The notes under the pieces: generated by a model
Databases searched by the model: none
The model's input: only the letters and a program-made list of their open reading frames with translations
Told to the model about the DNA's origin: nothing
In this document: positions 32,241-40,046 of the stretch, one piece after another
Layout of the letters: every line of letters starts with the position of its first letter
How positions within the stretch are numbered: the stretch's first letter is position 1
Assembly (NCBI RefSeq): GCF_002086275.1
Contig: NZ_MVHT01000055.1
Span: 1 to 43,926 of the forward strand
Reading direction: 5' to 3'
From: Mycobacterium intermedium
GTDB lineage: Bacteria > Actinomycetota > Actinomycetes > Mycobacteriales > Mycobacteriaceae
Length of the DNA: 43,926 nucleotides
Position numbers and translations under genes: made by a program

Positions 32241-32779
32241 GCAAGGCGCCGTCGCGGGGCCTGTACACGCCGCGCACCTCGCGCACGTTCACTCCGCGCT
32301 TCGATGCCGATGCGGTGGGACGCACGACGGAGTCCATCGCACGGTTCTTTGGCACCGGCCGATACCTACTGGTGCAGACCATCTTTGTGACGGTCTGGAT
32401 CTTGCTGAACGTGTTCGCGGTGAGCTTGCGCTGGGACCCGTATCCGTTCATCCTGCTCAATCTGGCTTTTTCCACGCAGGCTTCCTACGCCGCGCCGCTG
32501 ATTCTGCTGGCACAGAACCGTCAGGAGAACCGCGACCGTGTTGCGCTGGAAGACGATCGGCAACGCGCTGCGCAGACCAAGGCCGATACCGAATATCTGG
32601 CGCGTGAGCTGGCGGCGCTGCGCCTGGCCATCGGCGAGGTGACCACCCGGGACTACCTGCGGCACGAGCTGGACAGCCTGCGGGCCTTGCTGGCAGAACT
32701 GCAGCCCGCCGAATCTGACGATGCGCCAGCGCGGGTGGTGGCCGACGAGATCACGCGGCGTGCTAAGAAATCGGGCTGA
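32237..32779 (+). CDS. DUF1003 membrane protein (Rv1231c homologue)
   Basis: A 180-residue protein, the same length as M. tuberculosis Rv1231c. The DUF1003 core has two membrane helices: YLLVQTIFVTVWILLNVFAV and PFILLNLAFSTQASYAAPLI, followed by the family's LAQNRQENRDRVALEDDR. The C-terminal half is helical and charged (coiled-coil-like, LARELAALRLAIGEV). The GTG start overlaps the preceding stop by 4 bases (GTGA, 32237-32240), with GGAGG 6 bases upstream. Coupling to an MgtE_N/CBS protein suggests the pair forms a two-part membrane complex for cation sensing or transport (inference). Confidence 0.88.
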   Translation: MSKAPSRGLYTPRTSRTFTPRFDADAVGRTTESIARFFGTGRYLLVQTIFVTVWILLNVFAVSLRWDPYPFILLNLAFSTQASYAAPLILLAQNRQENRDRVALEDDRQRAAQTKADTEYLARELAALRLAIGEVTTRDYLRHELDSLRALLAELQPAESDDAPARVVADEITRRAKKSG

Positions 32780-32826
32780 GAAAGAGTCCGACCATTGCGC
32801 AACTCCCGTTACGAGAGTTATGTATG

Positions 32827-32840
32827 GTGATCTAGTTCAC
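32827..32840. promoter_or_regulatory. CRP-like operator upstream of transglycosylase gene
   Basis: GTGA-TCTAGT-TCAC is a perfect GTGA-N6-TCAC dyad, the core of the binding site for mycobacterial CRP (Rv3676 type). It lies 60 bases before the GTG start at 32900. The flanking context (TG before, CGA after) is near consensus. The position suggests cAMP-responsive control of the cell-wall gene. Confidence 0.6.
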
Positions 32841-32899
32841 GAAGCTAAGAAGCGTTGTAGTTCCGACGAAACAACCGACGAAGCAACTAGGACGGCCAG

Positions 32900-34333
32900 G
32901 TGCGCATAGGGGGTCGCTGGGGTGCCCGTCCGGCCGCTGCTGCGGTGCGGCAAGGCACTACTCGCGTTACGCGATCACCAGCATTCGGCGTGGCCGTCAT
33001 TACTCCGTTGGTCTTTGCCGGCGCCGTCGCCGGTGCCGCGCCCTCGTTGCACCCGCGGCTTCCGGCAACGGCGCGGACGGCGATCAACAATGTGGCCGCG
33101 GTTGCCACCGGAAGTGCCCCCGCCCCGCGCATCGATATGAGCGGACCGACCGTCGTCGCCATCGCCCGCCCGCCCGCCAGCTTCCACGTCGCGGTCGCCG
33201 CGAGCTCCGCACCGCCGCCGCCGCGGATCGTGAATTCTCCTGGCACACTGGGCATTCCGGTCATGGCACTATCGGCGTACCGCAATGCCGAGCAGAAGAT
33301 GGCCAGCGCGGCCCCAGAGTGCGGAGTGAGCTGGAACCTGCTCGCCGGGATCGGACGCATCGAGTCGATGCATGCCAACGGGGGCGCCACCGATTCCCGT
33401 GGCACCGCCATCAACCCGATCTATGGTCCTGCGCTGGACGGTTCGCTGCCCGGCAACGAGGTCATCGTTCAGAGCAATGTCGGCAACACGGTCACCTACG
33501 CCCGTGCGCTGGGGCCGATGCAGTTCCTGCCCGGCACCTGGGCTCGGTACGCCGCCGACGGCGACGGTGACGGGGTGCCCGACCCGCAGAACTTGTTCGA
33601 CTCGACCTTGGCCGCCGCCCAGTATCTGTGCAGCGGCGGGTTGAACCTGCGGGACCCGAGCCAGGTCATGGCCGCGATCCTGCGTTACAACAACTCGATG
33701 TCCTACGCCCAGAACGTGCTGGGCTGGGCCGCGGCGTACGCGACGGGCGTGGTGCCGGTGGACCTGCCGCCGATCACCGGACCGCCACCGCCGATCGGCG
33801 ACGCACACCTCGAGCACGGCGAGGGGGAGGGCCTGGGCCCGAATCTGCCGTTTGCCGTCAAAGGACCCGGCGCCAACTACGATCCGTTCGCCCAACGCGC
33901 TCCGTTGATCGAATTCGGGCCGCCCGACACGGCGAGCATGGCGCAGTGGCCGTGGATGCAGCAGGCGCCGCCATGGATGCAGCAGCCTCCGTGGATGCAG
34001 CAGCCTCCGTGGATGCAGCAGACGCCCACTCCACAGCCCGTGACGCCGCAGCCCGGCTGCACGCTGATCTGTATCCGCTCGCAGACTCCTGCTGAGGCGC
34101 CGGCGGCGGGGCCGGGCGCCCCGCCGCCCCCCAACGGCGGCATCGTCATCGCGCCGCCGCCGCCGAACGTCGCACCGCCGTTCCCGGACCCGTTCGCTCC
34201 GCCTCCGGCGGCCCCGGCGCCTGCCGCGCCGCCGGCCCCGGCGGCACCGCCGAACCCGGCCAACCCCGCCCCGCGGGCACCGGCACCGGTCCCGCCCGCG
34301 CCCGGTGAGCCGGCGCTGGCTCCGGTGAGCTGA
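32900..34333 (+). CDS. Secreted or membrane-anchored lytic transglycosylase-like protein (Rv1230c homologue)
   Basis: A 477-residue protein. A basic N-terminus precedes one hydrophobic helix (FGVAVITPLVFAGAVAGAA). The central domain (about 120-290) resembles MltB-type lytic transglycosylases: GIGRIESMHANGG with likely catalytic Glu155, ALGPMQFLPGTWARYAADGD, DGVPDPQNLFDSTLAAAQYL and ILRYNNSMSYAQNV. It would cleave peptidoglycan outside the membrane. The C-terminal about 170 residues are Pro/Ala-rich, with PPWMQQ repeats, two cysteines (GCTLICI) and a disordered end. M. tuberculosis Rv1230c is about 411 residues, so this one is longer, mainly in the tail. The GTG start lies 3 bases after a GGCCAG; no strong ribosome site is visible. 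A CRP-like operator lies upstream. Confidence 0.82.
   Translation: MRIGGRWGARPAAAAVRQGTTRVTRSPAFGVAVITPLVFAGAVAGAAPSLHPRLPATARTAINNVAAVATGSAPAPRIDMSGPTVVAIARPPASFHVAVAASSAPPPPRIVNSPGTLGIPVMALSAYRNAEQKMASAAPECGVSWNLLAGIGRIESMHANGGATDSRGTAINPIYGPALDGSLPGNEVIVQSNVGNTVTYARALGPMQFLPGTWARYAADGDGDGVPDPQNLFDSTLAAAQYLCSGGLNLRDPSQVMAAILRYNNSMSYAQNVLGWAAAYATGVVPVDLPPITGPPPPIGDAHLEHGEGEGLGPNLPFAVKGPGANYDPFAQRAPLIEFGPPDTASMAQWPWMQQAPPWMQQPPWMQQPPWMQQTPTPQPVTPQPGCTLICIRSQTPAEAPAAGPGAPPPPNGGIVIAPPPPNVAPPFPDPFAPPPAAPAPAAPPAPAAPPNPANPAPRAPAPVPPAPGEPALAPVS
33950..34021 (+). repeat. PPWMQQ-coding tandem repeat
   Basis: An 18-base unit encodes P-P-W-M-Q-Q. Four PWMQQ blocks occur in 72 bases, the last three nearly identical at the DNA level. 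The array lies in the low-complexity tail of the transglycosylase-like protein, and copy number may vary between strains by slippage. Confidence 0.85.
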
Positions 34334-34367
34334 CCAACCAGACGCCTGCTCCCCTAGCCGAGCCGCC

Positions 34368-34373
34368 TACACT
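34368..34373 (+). promoter_or_regulatory. Candidate -10 box for mrp
   Basis: TACACT ends 5 bases before GTG 34379 and 8 bases before ATG 34382, again without a ribosome site. Leaderless initiation at either codon is plausible. Confidence 0.4.
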
Positions 34374-34381
34374 CGGCGGTG

Positions 34382-35536
34382 ATGTCTGGAACCCACAGTG
34401 ACGCCGTAGCTGACCTTCCCAACGCGATTCGCAGCGCGTTGGCCAAGGTGATTGACCCCGAACTACGGCGTCCGATCACCGAACTCGGGATGGTCAAGAG
34501 CATCGACGTCGCACCCGGAGGGGATGTGCACGTCGGGATCTACCTGACCACCGCCGCCTGTCCGAAGAAGGCTGAGATCAGCGAGCGCGTCACCCAGGCG
34601 GTCGCCGACGTTCCGGGTACCGGCGCGGTACGAGTCAGTCTCGACGTGATGAGCGACGAGCAGCGCACCGAGTTGCGCAAGCAGCTGCGCGGGGATGCCG
34701 CCGAACCCGTGATCCCGTTCGCCCAGCCGAATTCGCTGACCCGGGTGTACGCGGTCGCTTCCGGCAAAGGCGGGGTGGGCAAGTCGACGGTCACCGTCAA
34801 CCTGGCCGCTGCGATGGCCGCACGCGGCTTGGCCGTCGGCGTGCTGGACGCCGACATCCACGGCCACTCGATCCCGCGGATGATGGGCACGACCGACCGA
34901 CCCACCCAGGTCGAGTCGATGATCCTGCCGCCGGTCGCGCATGACGTGAAAGTCATCTCGATCGCGCAGTTCACTGAGGGCAACGCGCCGGTGGTCTGGC
35001 GCGGGCCGATGTTGCACCGAGCGCTGCAGCAGTTCCTGGCCGACGTCTACTGGGGCGACCTGGACGTATTGTTGCTCGACTTGCCGCCAGGCACCGGCGA
35101 CGTCGCCATCTCCCTGGCCCAGTTACTGCCCAACGCCGAGATCCTGGTCGTGACCACCCCGCAGGCGGCCGCCGCCGAGGTCGCCGAACGCGCCGGCAGC
35201 ATCGCCATCCAAACCCGCCAGCGCATCGCCGGCGTCGTGGAGAACATGTCCGGCCTCACGCTGCCGGACGGCACCACGCTGCAGGTATTCGGCGAGGGCG
35301 GTGGCAAGCAGGTCGCCGAACGGCTATCCCGCGCGGTGGGCGCCGAGGTGCCGTTGTTGGGTCAGATCCCGCTGGACCCTGCGCTGGTGGCCGCGGGCGA
35401 CGCGGGCGTACCGCAGGTGTTGAGCGCGCCCGACTCGCCGGTGGGCAAAGAACTGCGCCGCATTGCCGACACGTTGTCGTCACGACGACGCGGCCTGGCG
35501 GGCATGTCGCTGGGGCTGGACCCGACGCGGCACTGA
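34382..35536 (+). CDS. mrp: Mrp/ApbC-type P-loop ATPase
   Basis: About 384 residues. The N-terminal MIP18/DUF59 domain (VIDPELRRPITELGMVKSID, TAACPKKAEI) is followed by a Mrp/NBP35 ATPase with the deviant Walker A GKGGVGKS, DADIHGHSIPRMMG, the switch-like LLLDLPPGTGDV and TTPQAAAAEVAERAG. Family members carry Fe-S clusters to apo-proteins. The usual C-terminal CxxC cluster-binding motif is absent: where most bacteria have a CPxC segment this protein has ENMSGLTLPDGTTLQVFGEG. That seems normal for mycobacteria (Rv1229c). GTG 34379 is one codon upstream; the choice between the two does not change the protein materially. Confidence 0.9.
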   Translation: MSGTHSDAVADLPNAIRSALAKVIDPELRRPITELGMVKSIDVAPGGDVHVGIYLTTAACPKKAEISERVTQAVADVPGTGAVRVSLDVMSDEQRTELRKQLRGDAAEPVIPFAQPNSLTRVYAVASGKGGVGKSTVTVNLAAAMAARGLAVGVLDADIHGHSIPRMMGTTDRPTQVESMILPPVAHDVKVISIAQFTEGNAPVVWRGPMLHRALQQFLADVYWGDLDVLLLDLPPGTGDVAISLAQLLPNAEILVVTTPQAAAAEVAERAGSIAIQTRQRIAGVVENMSGLTLPDGTTLQVFGEGGGKQVAERLSRAVGAEVPLLGQIPLDPALVAAGDAGVPQVLSAPDSPVGKELRRIADTLSSRRRGLAGMSLGLDPTRH

Positions 35537-35564
35537 CCCGCCGTTGTCGCGCCGGTCGGTTGCG

Positions 35565-36014
35565 TCAGGTCGCGTCGGTGTCGAACGGGACCTGTGTCGT
35601 CTGGTCGGCGTCGGTGGCATCGTCGGGTCGCGCGGCTCGAGTGGTCGGCCCGTTAGGTCCGGGCGCGTCCGCAGGCTTCCTGGGTTCCCCGACCGGCGAG
35701 GGCGCGGAGTTCGTTGGCCGGTCGAAGTTACCCGTGAAGATCGAGTCGTCGCCGTCGAGCAGATGCTTGGTGAGCGCGGCGCGTGGTGTCATGCCGCGCA
35801 GCTTCTGCAGCTCACTGAGCTGGCCCCGCAGGTCGTCGAATTCGGGGCCGATGTCCTCACGCAGTTGGCTGGTCATGCCGCTGAGGTAGTCGCGCGCCTG
35901 CCGCAAAGCACCTGCCGTCCAGCGGATGGCCCCGGGAAGCCGTTCCGGCCCAAGCACGACCAGCCCGACCACCACCAGGACGAGCATCTCTCCCCAGCCG
36001 ATGTTGGCGAACAT
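35565..36014 (-). CDS. tatB: Twin-arginine translocase subunit TatB
   Basis: A 149-residue protein. The N-terminal membrane helix (GWGEMLVLVVVGLVVLGPERLP) has the conserved Glu-Pro-type hinge seen in TatA/TatB. An amphipathic helix (GAIRWTAGALRQARDYLSG) and a long acidic, Pro-rich tail follow. TatB binds the signal peptides of folded proteins before TatC/TatA translocation. Matches M. tuberculosis TatB (Rv1224). It lies 49 bases downstream of htrA on the same strand and is convergent with mrp, so it probably shares the sigE-rseA-htrA transcript. Confidence 0.92.
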   Translation of the reverse strand: MFANIGWGEMLVLVVVGLVVLGPERLPGAIRWTAGALRQARDYLSGMTSQLREDIGPEFDDLRGQLSELQKLRGMTPRAALTKHLLDGDDSIFTGNFDRPTNSAPSPVGEPRKPADAPGPNGPTTRAARPDDATDADQTTQVPFDTDAT

Positions 36015-36063
36015 CAGATCAGTTTGTGATGACCCGCTGCGCCCGGCTGCGCCGCGCTCATCA

Positions 36064-37575
36064 CTAGCTCGTATCCGGTTCGGGTTTGACGGTCAGCGTG
36101 ACGTGACGTCCTTCGCGCACGACCTCGATCTGCGCGTCCTGCCCGATGGTCAGCTGTCGCACGGCGACGACCGCTTCGTCGGAGTCGGCGCCCGTACGGC
36201 CGCCGATCTTGACGATCACGTCGTTCTCCAGGACTCCGCCCTTCTGCGCGGGACCACCGGCCTTGACGTTGGCCACCTGTGCACCCGAGGCGATCGCATT
36301 GCTCACCGAGCGGGTGCTGATGCCCAGCGTCGGGTGCAGGATCTTGCCGTCCTTGATCAGGGTCTCCGCAACCACCTTCATCTCGTTGACGGGGATCGCG
36401 AAGCCCAGCCCGCTGGCGCTGTCGGACAGCGACTTGCCGGCCGTGTTGATGCCGATGACCTGGGAGTCCATGTCGATCAGCGGACCACCCGAGTTGCCGT
36501 GGTTGATCGAGGCGTCGGTCTGCAGGGCGTCGATGACGGTGTCGGTGTCGGAGCCCTCCCCCGACAGCGGCACGGGACGGTGCAGCGCGCTGATGATGCC
36601 GTGCGTCACCGTGCTGCGCAGGCCCAGCGGCGCTCCGGCGGCGATCACCTCGTCGCCCACCCGCACCTTGTCGGAATTGCCCAGCCGGGCCACGCTCAGG
36701 TTGTTGACGTTGTCGACCTTGAGTACCGCCAGGTCGGTCTTGGGATCACGGCCGACCAGGCTGGCGGGCACTTCCTTACCGTCGTTGAACACGACCGAAA
36801 TCTTGAACTGGCTGGGGTTGTTGGCTGCCTCGGAGATCACGTGGTTGTTGGTGACGATGTAGCCGCGGCCGTCGATGACGACGCCGGAACCCTGCATGCC
36901 CTCCTGGTCGCTTTTTGCCTCGATCGTCACCACGGAGTCGGCGATCGCGGCCGCCACCTTGGTGAACCGGCCGGCCGGCCCCTCGGGGTTGTTGGAGGTG
37001 GACAGGGTCACCTTCGATGTGGTGAAGGCTTCGACGACCTCCGCGGTTTTGCGGCCGATGACCCCGCCGACGGCGCCGATCAGCAATGCGATCAACAACA
37101 GAACGGCCAGGGCGAGGTAGGAGACCTTGCCCCCGAACAGCACGTCTCGCACGCCCAGCTTGCCCGTGTAGCCCGGGGCGGTCCGCGGCGGGGGCGGCGT
37201 TACTGCCGGGCTCCCCAACGCGGCCGCGGCCCCAGGATCGCGCCAGGGGTCGTCGGGCTCGTCCTGCTCGCCGTCCTTTTCGGCCGCCAACGCGGCCGCG
37301 TCGATGGGATGGCGCTGCAGCGATTCGACGCCGTCGTAAGGGCGGCCGAATGCCTCTTCCAGCACCGGGTCGGCCGGCTTTTCCTGCGGCCTGAACTCAC
37401 TCTGGTGCTGAAACTTCGGGGGTCGCACCCGTTCCGCGACGAAAGAGCCCTGCAAGCCCGGCGGGCGCCCGAACACCTGACGAGATGCCGGATCGACGGG
37501 GGGCCGGAAGATCGGACGCGGCGCCAGGCGAGGGTTGCCGTCTTGGCCGATGTTGTTGCCTTGGTCGGACGTCAC
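36064..37575 (-). CDS. htrA: HtrA/DegP-family serine protease
   Basis: About 503 residues. A cytoplasmic N-terminal region of about 130 residues is Pro/Arg-rich (RLAPRPIFRPPVDPASRQVF). One membrane helix follows (YLALAVLLLIALLIGAVGGVI), then an extracytoplasmic trypsin-like protease with TNNHVISE (His), DPKTDLAVLKV (Asp) and NHGNSGGPL (Ser), and a C-terminal PDZ domain (TLGISTRSVSN...ASGAQVANVKAGGPA). It degrades or refolds damaged envelope proteins. GTG 37575 is chosen because AGAGGA lies 6 bases upstream and VTSDQGNN aligns with M. tuberculosis HtrA (Rv1223), where an upstream start is annotated; the frame here is open to 37638. It lies 109 bases after rseA. Confidence 0.93.
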   Translation of the reverse strand: MTSDQGNNIGQDGNPRLAPRPIFRPPVDPASRQVFGRPPGLQGSFVAERVRPPKFQHQSEFRPQEKPADPVLEEAFGRPYDGVESLQRHPIDAAALAAEKDGEQDEPDDPWRDPGAAAALGSPAVTPPPPRTAPGYTGKLGVRDVLFGGKVSYLALAVLLLIALLIGAVGGVIGRKTAEVVEAFTTSKVTLSTSNNPEGPAGRFTKVAAAIADSVVTIEAKSDQEGMQGSGVVIDGRGYIVTNNHVISEAANNPSQFKISVVFNDGKEVPASLVGRDPKTDLAVLKVDNVNNLSVARLGNSDKVRVGDEVIAAGAPLGLRSTVTHGIISALHRPVPLSGEGSDTDTVIDALQTDASINHGNSGGPLIDMDSQVIGINTAGKSLSDSASGLGFAIPVNEMKVVAETLIKDGKILHPTLGISTRSVSNAIASGAQVANVKAGGPAQKGGVLENDVIVKIGGRTGADSDEAVVAVRQLTIGQDAQIEVVREGRHVTLTVKPEPDTS

Positions 37576-37684
37576 GTGATCCTCTTCTGAGCCATTTGGG
37601 ATTCGGCCGGGTGCGCGGCGCTGAGCAGCACGCCGCATCCCGTGTCCACCCTAGTATCCACGTGTTCGCGGCAATGCCTGGTTG

Positions 37685-38077
37685 CTAGCGACGTTTCCGC
37701 TCGTCACGAGCGTCGCGCTCGGCGAACTGGCCGGCAATGGGCGTCGCTTCATCGATCGGTGAGTGCGGAATCTCTGACAGCAAGCCGAGCAGCGTGCTCG
37801 GGATCCGGATCGGGTGCGAATCGCGCAGCGCGTCACGTGCGCGCGTGTGATCGTCGACCTCGGCCGCGCATTGCGGACACAACGAGAGGTGATGGGCGGC
37901 CCGCAAGTGTGCGTTCATCCGCAGTTCGCCGTCAACAAAGGCGGCGATGGCCTCGATGGACAGGTGCTCGGTGGACCGGAATTTCCGCGGCGCCCCTACC
38001 GGCGCATCGCTCTGCGAGGCGAATTGCGAGGGAAGCCACGAGAACGCGCGCCGAAACACATGTCCCCGTTCGACCAT
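37685..38077 (-). CDS. rseA: Anti-sigma E factor RseA
   Basis: A 130-residue soluble zinc-type anti-sigma factor. The ZAS motif is HLSLCPQC (H-x3-C-x2-C) after the helix LSIEAIAAFVDGELRMNAHL. The N-terminal GHVFRRAFSWLPSQFASQSD and the HPIRIPSTLLGLLSEIPHSP segment match M. tuberculosis RseA (Rv1222). It binds SigE and releases it on oxidative or envelope stress; in M. tuberculosis phosphorylated RseA is degraded by ClpC1P2. ATG 38077 has AAGGAG about 7 bases upstream; the frame is open to 38167. Its C-terminus is shorter than the 154-residue M. tuberculosis protein. It lies 164 bases after sigE. Confidence 0.92.
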   Translation of the reverse strand: MVERGHVFRRAFSWLPSQFASQSDAPVGAPRKFRSTEHLSIEAIAAFVDGELRMNAHLRAAHHLSLCPQCAAEVDDHTRARDALRDSHPIRIPSTLLGLLSEIPHSPIDEATPIAGQFAERDARDERKRR

Positions 38078-38241
38078 CACCCGCTCCTTCCCCGTCTGCA
38101 GGGGCCTTATCAAACCCTCAGACTTCGAATGTAGCGCGGAGCGGTGCCTGATAACCATGTTCAGCAACTAAAACCCTAGGATTTGGGACCTTCTGGCAAC
38201 CATGTGGTAGCCGAACTGATGGATCGGGCCCCTTTGCGGTC

Positions 38242-39021
38242 TTAAGCGACGTTTACCGTGGGCCGGGCGAATTCGTTGTGCTCAGGGTGAGCGGCGAGGT
38301 AGTCGCGCAACGCCTGGCGTCCACGGTGAATACGGCTGCGCACGGTGCCGAGCTTGACGCCTAGGGTGGCCCCGATCTCCTCGTAGGACAGACCTTCGAT
38401 GTCGCACAGCACGACCGCGGCGCGAAACTCCGGCGGCAGTGAATCCAGCGCCGCCTGCAAGTCCGGGCCGAGCCGCGAGTCGTGGTAGATCTGCTCGGGG
38501 TCCGGGTCGTCGGCGGGCACCCTGTCGTAGTCCTCGGGCAGCGCTTCCATCCGGATACGCGCACGCCGGCGAACCATGTCAAGGAACAGGTTGGTGGTGA
38601 TCCGGTGCAGCCAGCCTTCGAACGTTCCGGGCTGGTAGTTCTGGACGGACCGGAACACTCGAATGAACGTCTCCTGGGTCAGGTCCTCGGCGTCCTGCTG
38701 GTTTCCGGACAGCCGGTAAGCCAGCCGGTACACCCGGTCGGCGTGCTGGCGCACGAGTTCATCCCACGACGGCATCGCCGACTTGTCGCCGGTCGCGTCG
38801 AAAATCGCGGTTCCCTGCAATCCGTCAACGGGCTCCACCCACTCGTCGTCCCGAAACTCTTGTGGGTGAGACATAGTGGTCGGGCTCAAGGTGGTGATGA
38901 TCGATTCCTCCGAGTTCGCCTTGCGTCCAAGGGTTGATATTTCGTCAGTTTCGGCAACGCGACGCTGCCAATCGGTATTCCCGGCCCAGCGTCCTCCGCG
39001 ATCCATACGCATTACCGTCAC
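38242..39021 (-). CDS. sigE: Extracytoplasmic-function sigma factor SigE
   Basis: Up to 259 residues. Region 2 (DRVYRLAYRLSGNQQDAEDL, IRVFRSVQNYQPGTFEGWLH, LFLDMVRRRARIRME) and region 4 (LPPEFRAAVVLCDIEGLSYE, GVKLGTVRSRIHRGRQALRD) are intact and nearly identical to M. tuberculosis SigE (Rv1221). SigE directs RNA polymerase to envelope and surfactant stress genes. The variable N-terminus contains several possible starts: GTG 39021, ATG 39012, ATG 39006, and the conserved ATG at MSHPQEF. In M. tuberculosis different sigE promoters give different start codons. Upstream direct repeats may be MprA sites. Order sigE-rseA-htrA-tatB. Confidence 0.95.
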   Translation of the reverse strand: MTVMRMDRGGRWAGNTDWQRRVAETDEISTLGRKANSEESIITTLSPTTMSHPQEFRDDEWVEPVDGLQGTAIFDATGDKSAMPSWDELVRQHADRVYRLAYRLSGNQQDAEDLTQETFIRVFRSVQNYQPGTFEGWLHRITTNLFLDMVRRRARIRMEALPEDYDRVPADDPDPEQIYHDSRLGPDLQAALDSLPPEFRAAVVLCDIEGLSYEEIGATLGVKLGTVRSRIHRGRQALRDYLAAHPEHNEFARPTVNVA

Positions 39022-39051
39022 TTACCGGAGTGTGCGAGACGTATGAGCAAA

Positions 39052-39067
39052 CTGAGGTTTAGCTGAG
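39052..39067. promoter_or_regulatory. Direct repeats upstream of sigE, possible MprA box
   Basis: CTGAG occurs at 39052-39056 and 39063-39067 (CTCAG on the sigE strand), 11 bases apart and about 30-45 bases upstream of the sigE start. In M. tuberculosis sigE has a promoter activated by the MprAB system, whose sites are short direct repeats containing TCAG. Resemblance only. Confidence 0.35.
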
Positions 39068-39196
39068 AAACCATACTGTTACGTACCCTGCCCAGGGTTT
39101 TTTCACGCTTATCTAGTGCCGATGTGACCTTTGTCGCGTCTCCGGCGTCGGGCGTGTCGGTGGGCGCATTCTGCCTGACTGCACCGCAACTTGGCA

Positions 39197-39202
39197 TACG
39201 CT
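39197..39202 (+). promoter_or_regulatory. Candidate -10 box for O-methyltransferase gene
   Basis: TACGCT is followed by exactly 6 bases and then ATG 39209, placing transcription start on the initiator codon. There is no ribosome site. Confidence 0.5.
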
Positions 39203-39208
39203 GCGGAC

Positions 39209-39901
39209 ATGGCCAGCAGCGACGACACCCCGGGCGACGACACCCAGGGCCAGGAAACGCCCACTCGGTCCCCCAGTCGAGCCGATGCGATCTCCGCGCA
39301 TGCCGAAGGGTCGATATCTGAGGACGCGATCCTGGCGAGCGCCCGCGAGCGCGCCGTCGACATCGGCGCGGGGGCGGTAACCCCGGCGGTGGGCGCCCTG
39401 CTCAGCCTGCTGGCCAAGCTCAGCGGCGGCAAAGCCGTCGCTGAGGTGGGCACCGGTGCCGGCGTCAGCGGCCTGTGGTTGCTCTCCGGCATGCGCGAAG
39501 ACGGTGTGCTGACCACGATCGATATCGAGCCCGAGTACATCCGACTGGCCAAGCAGGCCTTCCTCGAGGCGGGCATAGGGCCGTCGCGCACGCGGTTGAT
39601 CAGCGGGCGCGCCCAGGAGGTGCTGACCAGGCTGGCCGACGAGTCGTACGACCTGGTCTTCATCGACGCCGACCCGATCGATCAGCCCGAGTACGTCGTC
39701 CAGGCCGTGCGCCTGTTGCGCTCCGGCGGAGTCGTCGTGGTGCACCGGGCCGCCCTCGGCGGGCGGGCGGGTGACCCGTCGGCCCGCGACGCTGAGGTTC
39801 TTGCCGTGCGCGAAGCGGCCCGAATCATCGCGGAGGACGAGCAACTGACTCCGGCGCTGGTGCCGTTGGGTGACGGCGTGCTGGCCGCGGTGCGCGACTG
39901 A
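39209..39901 (+). CDS. SAM-dependent O-methyltransferase (Rv1220c homologue)
   Basis: A 230-residue class I methyltransferase of the catechol/caffeoyl-CoA OMT type. The polar N-terminus is low complexity (SSDDTPGDDTQGQETP). The core holds the SAM loop AEVGTGAGVSGLWLLSGM, the acidic TTIDIEPEYI at the end of strand 2, DLVFIDADPIDQPEY with metal-binding Asp residues, and LLRSGGVVVVHRAALGG. Matches M. tuberculosis Rv1220c (about 215 residues), divergent from sigE as there. ATG 39209 is chosen from the leaderless promoter rather than TTG 39191. The methyl acceptor is unknown. Confidence 0.88.
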   Translation: MASSDDTPGDDTQGQETPTRSPSRADAISAHAEGSISEDAILASARERAVDIGAGAVTPAVGALLSLLAKLSGGKAVAEVGTGAGVSGLWLLSGMREDGVLTTIDIEPEYIRLAKQAFLEAGIGPSRTRLISGRAQEVLTRLADESYDLVFIDADPIDQPEYVVQAVRLLRSGGVVVVHRAALGGRAGDPSARDAEVLAVREAARIIAEDEQLTPALVPLGDGVLAAVRD

Positions 39902-40046
39902 TATGTACGTCAGTTTGTCAAGGGGCAAGGTGAAGCGGCGCCGCGACCGTCGCCGTGGCCGCCGCTTCTTTTGACCACATGTGCGTGAGGCCCCAGCCCT
40001 CATACCGTCTAGTAGGTCGACTAGCAGGGCCGACATCACTCGTCCA
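39902..40046. other. Short convergent intergenic region
   Basis: The 145 bases between the O-methyltransferase and the second LuxR-type regulator genes contain GC-rich hairpin-forming sequence (GGCGCCGCGACCGTCGCC-like pairs around 39936-39965) but no gene. Confidence 0.3.

Noticed and set aside
33877..34263. Cys/Gly-rich minus-strand frame with CIHGG repeats
   Set aside because: It is the complement of the PPWMQQ-coding repeat, in the wrong frame.
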